64,000 nt of DNA from assembly GCA_902805475.1 (NCBI GenBank), contig CADCSX010000001.1:1054001-1118000 (forward strand), written 5' to 3'. The stretch's first letter is position 1. Every line of letters begins with the position of its first letter. The notes beneath the pieces are model-generated. The model had not been told where the DNA came from, did no database searches, and saw only the letters and a list, made by a program, of their open reading frames with translations. The stretch comes from Entonaema liquescens (taxonomy: Eukaryota; Ascomycota; Sordariomycetes; Xylariales; Xylariaceae). Made by a program: the position numbers and the translations under genes. Below, piece after piece: positions 55,766-64,000 of the stretch.

Positions 55766-58700
55766 GGTCTAGACAGGCATGAAAATTACGAAGGATACCT
55801 AAATTGGCAGGTTTCCTGGATTCGAACTACTGGTTCTGGATCGACAACATTCGGCAACAATGTGAGCATCGAAGGCGGATATCTTTATAACCTAGCTTGT
55901 ATGTGATTTGACTGCATGTATGCGGGCAGGGTACTCGGGAAGGCAATCCCGCTACAGATTGTTACATATAGGGCAAGGTAAGAATCTTCAACACCTTGAA
56001 AGTAGACTAGTGGTGTCTGTGTACACTACTTACGGAAAAGACTATCGCCAGGATGAGGTCGTTGCTACATCTTGGCTTGTCTCTCGGACGTATGAAGGTT
56101 ATTTAAGGACGGAGACAGCGGTACTATTGCAGGGAGTGGACCGTACATCTAACTAGACGGTGGCATACGTAGTAGATCAATCCCACTAAAGTGACACGTA
56201 ATGTACAGGCCGCCCCCCTGAAAATGGTGTTGGCTCTTCTGTTGGGTTATCCTTGATATTCAATAAGATCATGACGTCTTAGGGATTATCGTAGATCTGG
56301 TATAGCATATATGTCACCGTTGGAAGTATAATGCGGATTAAAGTACTAACTACTTAAATCCATTCCCAATGTTCTGGTATATATTTGCGGTTCACTGTGA
56401 AGATAACCTGTTGGGGTGTCCTGTTTTGATGCGATTTACTAAATGGCTAACTCGTACCCAAGGCCACAGGGGGTATCACTTTGAACCACTACACTAGGGT
56501 AGACATGCCACAAATCTCTGGTAGGCACATGTGATTATTTCCCTAGAAAGGTGTATCATAAGGTAATCGTGAAATCCTAAACATGCTCCACAGGTATTTG
56601 GGCCTAGGCAAGACTTCCTACAATGAATTGCTTATCTAAATTGCCTAAGAGGTGACTAGATGATTTCTTGAAACCCTCAATCATCGACCCACTAATGATT
56701 TCGACGAGTATTAGGGGGCAGTGTTCTGGATCCATACTGTTTACCTTTGGTCCAGAGCAAAGCACATGAAATTTGCTGGAGGGGCATCCTAACCTCGGTA
56801 TGAGTAATTTGCAGTTATGAAATATATCTGCCCGGCTAGGATTTGATTAAACCAGCAAGCGTACTGTTATAATTCTTTCATCTATGTTCTAGAATAGATG
56901 TATTTGAATATAAGTTATTGTGCTTCATGTAGCTTCAAGGTCGTAGGATGCAACTCAGGGATACGTAAGTAGCGATTAAATCACTAGCCGGAAATCCGAA
57001 ATAGACTTTCTAGCACCAAGGCCTATGTAAACTCCAAAGCCATTACATAAAGTAGTTCGATCATTCTCTGACGTAATGATATACTAGAAGGGCATTGAGA
57101 CTGGGGCTATCTGTTGACTCCATCGCACCACACACCCAATACGAACCTTGCTCCCTTACCAGGCAGCATGTCATCTACCTACGTAAGCACCTAGACAGCT
57201 ATTAGCATAGAGATCAATTTCTGTTGCCGCATATTATATAAGAAGAGCTCGAGTTTAAGCAGCCTGTCTTGATATGTCTAACTACTTTATTCGCGATAGA
57301 TAGATGTCTATATAAATATTGGTGTATCATCCTGACGCCATCCTGGATTTTAGCTATGTATTACCATCCTAGAACGGTGGTCAAATAATCCGGCTGTGTT
57401 ATTACTACCGATGGCGCGGGAGGGCCCCCTAGTCCCGTTGTGGAGTTAGATGGGATCACCCACAGGCATGGATTAGGGTATGCTTAATTTAACGTTGAGG
57501 CTGGTAGTAGCGCATAGGTTAGGAACCATTTAGGTAGCTTCGGAATAAACACGAGGAAGATGTAGCTCCGAGGATATGGGACGAAACTTTTTCAATAAGT
57601 CATAGTATACATCTCTGTGGGACTTGCTCCTATATGTATAGTCACGGAGATAGGTCCAACCTCCCTGAAGTTTCTGATAGGGCAGTCGACCCTAAGCGCT
57701 TAGGGAACTGGTTTGTTGGCCTGACACGGGCGAGGTATCTACCCCTGGAATAGGAATTGCCCTGTGCTCGATTCCCAAGGAAATGGCACAGGGGAAGCGA
57801 ACCACAGAAGAACAAGAATGGTCGAGTGTCTACCTAATCTACATATCCAAAGGTACATCATACAAATTCAAACATACGCTTTGACATTTAAGTCTATAGG
57901 TACCTAGGTATGATTAGCAATGGCCTAGATAGTGTATTTGCCGGGCATGGTTATGTCCAACATTCTTCAGCAAACATGTCAAATGTCTGAGCTGCACATT
58001 AGGACCCTCCGGGAAACGGAGGGTCCATATTCCCCTTGTCGGTACATCTCCCGTACATAGGGATCCAATCTAGGATGTCAGTAGCGACGCAAGGCTCTAA
58101 CAAATCGGAAAACAGAGATTTACCTTATCCGATCCACTAGTCTATATGACCAAAGAATGACCTTCTTGTCCCACCAAATAGAAGTAGGCCCCGGCTCGGG
58201 AGAGTGTGGAGAGGCCGTAAGAGTTCTTTGCCAGGATCCCTATGGGATAGCATGGAATAATATTCTCGTAGACTGGTAGGCTACTAGGTCCACCACCCTT
58301 CCTTTTATGTCGCTTAAAAGCTCGATAAGGCTATTTTTTATGCCCCAACGCAAAAAAACCCTGAAGCGAAACACGGGATCTCAGTGAGTATTCCTAAAGA
58401 GTCTAAGGTATGCATGATTTCATCAGAGCTAGAATACGAATTAATGAGACATAGCTCCATAGGAAATATCGTCGTAGGAATGTCTCGTTAGTTACCTATA
58501 CAACTTATGTTTCTTCTTATCCTAGTGCTAAGAAATGTAGCAACTAACCAACACACCGTTATGTTATCAATAAGCACGTAAACACCTACCTTAGTGGCTA
58601 TTAATAGATCATATAGGCTTTTACTTATAATTATCTAGGATGTTGTTCACGTTGGCATGCTTAGGTAAACAGGGGTCTCACTTTATTGCTTGAATTTTCC

Positions 58701-61004
58701 GAGAGAGTCAGTAGCGGTACATTAGAGATTGAAGATGATCGTCCTTCGGGGGTGGTTTCCCCAACCGTCCCCTCTAATGGTTACTTTGGGTTCGAACGTG
58801 GGAGACCCTTGATCGGAGTTATTCCGTTCCAAATTTATGTTGGTATGTTTAGAAACAAGCATTGCATATTCGTCCTTCCTGTTGTGTTGATGATACGTTT
58901 CTCATCCCTGTAGCTCTTCCGGACCTCCTCGTATCTCCGTTGACGTAGGCTGTGCTAGTTGACATCTTCCGTAACTGCCCATTAGGCTGCTATACTTGCT
59001 AGCCCTAAGAACCTCACAGTAGCATATATATTCAGTGTTCTCTATATTTATCATACATATCTCGTCTGGAGTCCAATATATAAAAGGCGCCTAAGAACAC
59101 TGTAACAATAGGGTATAGCATCGGACTTTTTAGTGAACATAAACAATCAAAACGAAAGGGACTAATGCATGACACTAGGTAATAAAGAGGGACTCGCTCT
59201 TCATTGGTTCTTTTTCTGGTCGGGATAACTTCATCATATTCTGTATGGTCAAGAAAATGACACCCGCGCTCACTCTAGCGAGAGCGAGAGTTGAGGTAAT
59301 ACTGCATATGACGTACAAGGACTAACAAGAAAGCCGGTTCTCGGCCTCTTCAAGCCTTGACCAGCCACCCTTGGTTTTGGGGGATCCCTTCTGTGGATCA
59401 TATTGGGATATCATACCAGGGTATCATGGCCCCTGTCCCTAAGGACATCGCTAATACCTTATGGAATACCGACTACTCTATAAGGAACCGACAACCAAGG
59501 ACTAGATAGTACATGCCGCGCGTGTATTCAACGAAAACAAAGTAAACCGGGCGGCTATCCGGCATAGGACAAGGAAGGAGTGTTAAAAGGGAGAAAACGA
59601 AACGCAGACGCAGGCATTTCTTCCAGGGAGAGGTGAACATCAGTAAGGTATACATGTAAAGAAGGCAGCCTGTTAGTCACTCTATCGGCTGTATCTCATA
59701 TCCACGTATAGTCAAGACCTGCGCCGCGCTATTCTTGGCGACATACGGTCTTGGTATTGATCATACATGACATGCTCTTGTGGATAACGGGAACTACAGG
59801 GAGCGAAGAGCTACTCACCTTCCCCTTTCGCTGCTTCGTACATACGTTGGAGAACCCAGAATTAGACCCATAAGTAACTTATTTGCCTATCACTCCAATT
59901 CGCTTGAGGATGATAGGAGATGACAATGGCACAACGGATAAAACCCCTAGACGAGATTTTCTTAATAGCTTGTAGTATCTTAAGGCCTTGAGAGAGACAT
60001 TCAGGTCTAAGAAAGCTTTTCACTTTCATTGTTATGAATGGGTGGTCAAATTATTTTAGAGTTCCAACGGGGAATATACGTGACAGACACACCTAGGTAT
60101 GTATCTTACACATCCGTATCCAAATTACTCACGGCAAGCAACCCCTATTTCTTAGCCTATAACAATTCTCTTTGGAGAAATGATATTGCCATTTACGCGA
60201 GTAAAGATTGATGGCAGATATCTGCCATGTATATATGAATTATGGTAATGGGATTGATCGTCACTCTGTCGCTGTAGCTCTTGTTATAGATACTCAAATT
60301 GTATTACGAGGTGGACTCAGAAGGCATGAAAACAATTTCATTGTTCCATGGAATATCCTACTATAAACTATAGGAACCCTTGATATACACACTGAAAGCA
60401 TCCTTTATTACAGATGTCTCATCTAACGTTCTACCTTGAGTTCCATCATTTTGGCACACCTGTCTAGTCCACATTGCTTTGTCTCTCATTATGATGGCTT
60501 AATTCCATGTGCTTATGAGCCCAACTTTAGTATAAATGCTGGGAGATTTTCTTAACAACTAAAAATATTCCTCCTTGGTAATTCTGATATCTTAGAACGA
60601 ATAGAAGACTTGAAAGGAAAAAAAGAAGTAGAAAGTTGACCGAATGAAGTTTCCTGTTCTCGATAATAAAAGGGGCTGAAGTTACAGAATGCGATAATGA
60701 GAATCGGGTGTGCAATTATTCATATATATAGTATATAGCATTATCGGTGCTGCGGGAGTGGAGACGCGTAATAGTATTCCCGATATTTTGCCGAGGTTCC
60801 TCTTACCTGCAGCTTTTATCGATACGTAGCTCTTGGTTTCGCGCCAAGACTTTTATCATCCGTCGCCTTTGCAACAAGGAATTTCTAACAAGGAATTTCT
60901 AACAAGGCTGGCCACTTCAAATCATCCACTACCTAGCATCTACAGCTGCGACCTTTCACAACCGCCAACCAAGAGTCGCGATATATAACGCGAATGTAAT
61001 CAGG
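55766..61004. other. 5.2 kb gene-free stretch
   Basis: No protein-like frame longer than about 80 codons was found on either strand, and no known repeat is recognised. Base composition is ordinary, so it is not RIP-mutated like the 25-35 kb block. It contains short inverted repeats: 58002-58011 with 58017-58026 (10-bp perfect stem, 5-nt loop) and 57760-57767 with 57786-57793 (8-bp stem). Its ends should contain the promoters of the terpene synthase and cef1. Confidence 0.6.
58002..58026. repeat. Perfect 10-bp hairpin
   Basis: GGACCCTCCG and its exact complement separated by GGAAA. It is GC-rich in a gene-free region and not followed by a T run on either strand, so it is not a bacterial-type terminator. 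Confidence 0.7.
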
Positions 61005-63414
61005 ATGCCGGTGGTAAAGGGAGGAGTGTGGACTAATATTGAGGATGAAATCCTCAAAGTTTCCGTTTCCAAATATGGTTTAAATCAATGGGCGCGTGTT
61101 TCGTCATTGTTACCGCGAAAAACACCTAAACAATGCAAAGCTAGATGGAACGAGTGGCTCGACCCCAGCATTAAAAAGATAGAATGGAGCAAGGAAGAGG
61201 ATGAAAGGTTGCTTCATTTGGCCAAGTTGATGCCAACTCAATGGCGGACCATCGCTCCTATCGTTGGCCGCACCGCGAACCAGTGCTTGGAACGTTATCA
61301 GAAACTCCTCGATGAAGCCGAACAACGAGAGGCTTCTAGCCTCGGCCTAACGGGTCCTGAAGGAGGCGAGACTCAAGCTCCTACAGCTGACGACGTACGA
61401 AGACTGAGGCCAGGCGAGGTTGATCCAGATCCCGAGAGCAAACCCGCGAAACCCGACACTATCGATCTTGATGAAGACGAGAAGGAGATGTTGAGCGAGG
61501 CGCGTGCTCGCTTGGCGAACACACAGGGGAAAAAGGCGAAGCGAAAAGCCCGAGAGCGCCAACAAGAGGAATCGCGTCGACTTGCTGCTCTACAGAAACG
61601 CAGAGAACTCAAGACTGCAGGTATCAACATTAAGGTGGTGACGCGCAAGAAGGGGCAGATGGACTACAATGCGGATATCCCATTTGAGAAGGCGCCCGCT
61701 CAAGGCTTTTACGATACCGCAGAAGAGCAAACAATAAACGAGAAGCAACGAGCTGCATTCGACCCTCGGAAGCAGCAGCTTGCGAATAAGCGGAAAGGTG
61801 AACAGGATGATGAGGCTGACAGAAAGAGGCGGAAGAATGATAAGGATGCTCCTTCAGCCTCCATGCAGGCTGCCCTGAAAGCCGGGCAAATGCAGAAGAT
61901 TCGAGAGGCTGAACAAAGCAGCAAGAGGCGGGCGCTTGTGCTCCCATCTCCCCAAGTCAGTGATGGCGAGCTTGAGGATATAGTTAAGATGGGCATGATG
62001 GGCGAGCGAGCAAACCTGCTTGCTCAGGCTAGCGAGAATGACGCGACTAGGGGATTGGTAAATACCTACTCTACCCTAAACTCACAAACACCAATTCGAA
62101 CGCCTATGGCTCCCCCACAGGAAGACCGGGTTGCCAATGAAATACGAAATATTCGGGCTCTTACAGAGAATCAGTCGGCATTATTAGGAGGAGAGAATAT
62201 TGACCTTCAAGAGGGGGCTGGCTCGACAGGGTTCGAAAGTGCTACCCCTCGAAAGCAAGTAATGTCGACTCCTAACCCATTAGCTACGCCTTTACGCACT
62301 GGCATAAATGATGTCGGTGCTACACCTCGAAGACCGGGCCAAACACCATTACGGACTCCCAGAGACAGCTTCGCGCTAAACGCTGGTGATGGGGATATGG
62401 CCATGGTAGGAGGATCGACTAACGATGTGCGACTCCGAGAGCTATCAATGAAGCATCAGCTCAAGCAAAGCCTAGCTTCCTTGCCAAAGCCAAAAGAAAC
62501 GGAATGGGAGTTGGAGATTCCTGAGGACCAACGAGAAGTTATGGTAGTGGATGAAACCGAAGAAGATGCTGCAGCGCGGGATCAACGAGAGCGAGCTATC
62601 AGGGAGGCTCAGGAGCAACTAGAGAGGAAGAGGCGGACCCAGGTAATGCAAAGAGAGTTGCCACGGCCAGAATCTGTCAATTTCGAAGCCCTGATCCAAC
62701 AAGCATCCTCGGTCTCTGACCCTATCGAGGCACAAATCGCCAAGGAGGCTGCCTTGCTTATCGCAAACGATGCCGTGAAATTCCCAGTACGGAGTTCTAA
62801 ATCCAGCACTGGCCCTACTCGAATACAGCAGATCGATGACGCTTCTCTGGCTGAGGCACGATTAAAGATCCTTATGGAGGTCAACAATAAGCCTAAACCT
62901 GAGGAAATACAGGCTACTTGGGAGCGAGAGGGTAGCAACGCTCTTCTTCTTGGACTGGGTTGTTACGAAGATGATGACGATGAAGAACAAGTGGCGGCAA
63001 TGAAGGCAGCTTTCGATGTGAGTAGTCCAACGTGATTCCAAATTAGCCCCTCTTTAGTGACATTTACTAACAATTTTTATACAGGCGGTACAAGATTCTA
63101 CGATGGAAACGGTAGAGAAGTGCGCAAAGCTTGAGAAAAAGTTAACACTCCATCTAGGAGGTTATCAGCAGCGAGCTAAGACGCTCCGCGCAAAGATGGG
63201 CGAGGCATATGACGCCTTTGAGAAGGCGAACTTTGCTCTTAGCGCATTCAGAACTCTGGCTGTGTCGGAGGAGATTGCTGCCAGGAGTCGGCTGGAGGCT
63301 TTAAGAGAGGAAGTCGGCTATGTCAGCCGCAGGGAGCGCGAAGCGCAAGAAGCGTATCGCCAGACCAAGGAGGAGCTCGATGCCTTGACGGATGGCGTCA
63401 ATGGTTATCATTAA
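61005..63414 (+). CDS. cef1: Cef1/Cdc5, pre-mRNA splicing factor of the Prp19 complex
   Basis: Myb-family component of the Prp19 (NineTeen) complex, needed for spliceosome activation, in the nucleus. Exon 1 is 61005-63017, the intron 63018-63084 (67 nt, GTGAGT...CTAAC...ACAG), and exon 2 63085-63414, giving 780 residues, the family norm. Two Myb repeats fill residues 1 to about 105 (GGVWTNIEDEILKVSVSKYG, then EWSKEEDERLLHLAKLMPTQ), joined by CKARWNEWLDPSIKK. Next is the Cdc5/Cef1-specific region with a basic coiled-coil (KKAKRKARERQQEE), FYDTAEEQ and TPLRTP-type Thr-Pro sites. The C-terminal helix, encoded largely by exon 2, is the part known to bind Prp19-complex partners. Intact. Confidence 0.97.
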
Positions 63415-63839
63415 TTTCACCATGGGGAACAGAGCGGCTTCGGACGCATAGATTGTACATTATTAACGCCTAGCTGCGTATTGATATTACTACTGACTGC
63501 GGGATAGCAGAAGCGTCTAGGGAAAAGGGTCCCGTTAGATGGCACGGCTTTTATTTAGCATAGGATACCTAAACTGACTATTCTAACTCAGATAAAAATA
63601 ACATATGCTAATGACGGAGATTAGAAACGCTGTGCAAATGAATTAGTGCGTTCATACATGAGACTGTGCCATGCCATGCCATGCCATGCCATGCCATGCT
63701 ATTTATCACTTTCCTACTCTTTATTTCTTTTTCCCAATTGTTGTATTCGTCGACGTAGTAGAAGTCCGACGATATCGTTCACTTATACTTACTTGCCTGG
63801 GTAGGTACCCAGGTAGTCTCTCCTAGATTATCAATGTCC
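63415..63839. other. Convergent intergenic region with a pentanucleotide repeat
   Basis: 3' flank of cef1 (+) and of the transporter gene at the right edge (-). It includes an ATGCC tandem tract at 63667-63699. No gene is seen. Confidence 0.55.
63667..63699. repeat. (ATGCC)n microsatellite
   Basis: About six tandem ATGCC units, the last changed to ATGCT. Confidence 0.9.
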
Positions 63840-64000
63840 TTACCTCCTCCCGCCCAGCCTCGGTAGCTTGACAGGCAAAATCAACAAAGCGCTAACGGCA
63901 GCGAACCCAACAAGGAACAGGAAAGTCAACCGGATAGACGCCTCGTAGCTCGCGACGACCTGGTCGCGCACGGGGCCCGGGGCATCGCGGCAACGGCCTC
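63840..64000 (-). CDS. 3' end of a probable MFS transporter (runs off right edge)
   Basis: An open minus-strand frame enters at the right edge and stops at TAA 63842-63840. The last 53 codons read RDQVVASYEASIRLTFLFLV, then a membrane helix through SALLILPV and a short basic tail (KLPRLGGRR). The pattern of a soluble loop, one final helix and a short cytosolic tail is that of the C-terminus of drug-efflux-type MFS proteins. Too little is present for a firm family assignment. Confidence 0.5.
   Translation of the reverse strand, partial: GRCRDAPGPVRDQVVASYEASIRLTFLFLVGFAAVSALLILPVKLPRLGGRR

Noticed and set aside
58002..58026. GC-rich hairpin as an intrinsic terminator
   Set aside because: No T run follows, and such terminators are bacterial; the window is eukaryotic.
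55908..58913. Small + strand frames at 55908-56156 and 58686-58913
   Set aside because: Under 85 codons, with no family resemblance and no introns linking them to other frames.
1..64000. CRISPR array, rRNA genes, prophage or integron features
   Set aside because: No regularly spaced repeats, rRNA cores or recombinase genes were found, and the gene content is fungal.

Overview
The window looks like nuclear DNA of a filamentous ascomycete (Pezizomycotina, probably Sordariomycetes). Genes carry short introns (about 50-100 nt) with GT...CTAAC...AG signals. The type I fungal fatty acid synthase is split into divergent alpha and beta genes. Ku70, Ctf18, Cef1/Cdc5, ferrochelatase, guanine deaminase and an Ap3A hydrolase are all of fungal type. 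A 10 kb block of almost pure A+T has the look of repeat-induced point mutation (RIP). No rRNA gene, CRISPR array or prokaryote-like operon is present.

Layout. 1-3434 (-): 5' part of fatty acid synthase alpha (FAS2), running off the left edge. 3435-6457: divergent promoter. 6458-12808 (+): complete fatty acid synthase beta (FAS1). 13545-14353 (-): SGNH hydrolase with a frameshift. 16863-18371 (+): guanine deaminase. 19122-22391 (-): Zn2Cys6 protein. 23036-25074 (-): ku70. About 25270-35575: AT-rich block holding an inner strand-skewed element. 35980-37355 (+): ferrochelatase. 39121-41037 (+) and 41742-43278 (-): two convergent MFS transporters. 45259-46212 (+): Fhit-type hydrolase. 46644-49670 (-): ctf18. 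49896-50168: MITE-like element. 50377-51678 (-): unknown acidic protein. 52790-53655 (-): UstYa/DUF3328 oxidase. 54191-55765 (-): class I terpene synthase. 55766-61004: gene-free. 61005-63414 (+): cef1/cdc5. 63840-64000 (-): 3' end of a transporter.

How the parts relate. FAS1 and FAS2 form the two chains of the cytosolic alpha6beta6 fatty acid synthase, and their head-to-head layout allows co-regulation. The terpene synthase and the UstYa-type oxidase lie in tandem next to a 5 kb gene-poor stretch and may be a minimal terpenoid locus. This is the best candidate here for an undescribed pathway. The other genes are housekeeping or unrelated to one another.

Quality note. Four conserved genes (SGNH hydrolase, guanine deaminase, one MFS transporter, Fhit hydrolase) each need one extra base, at short homopolymers or GC-rich runs, to restore the family reading frame. 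A fifth gene (50377-51678) has an unresolved frame. Homopolymer errors in the assembly are the simplest explanation, so these genes should not be called pseudogenes on this evidence alone.
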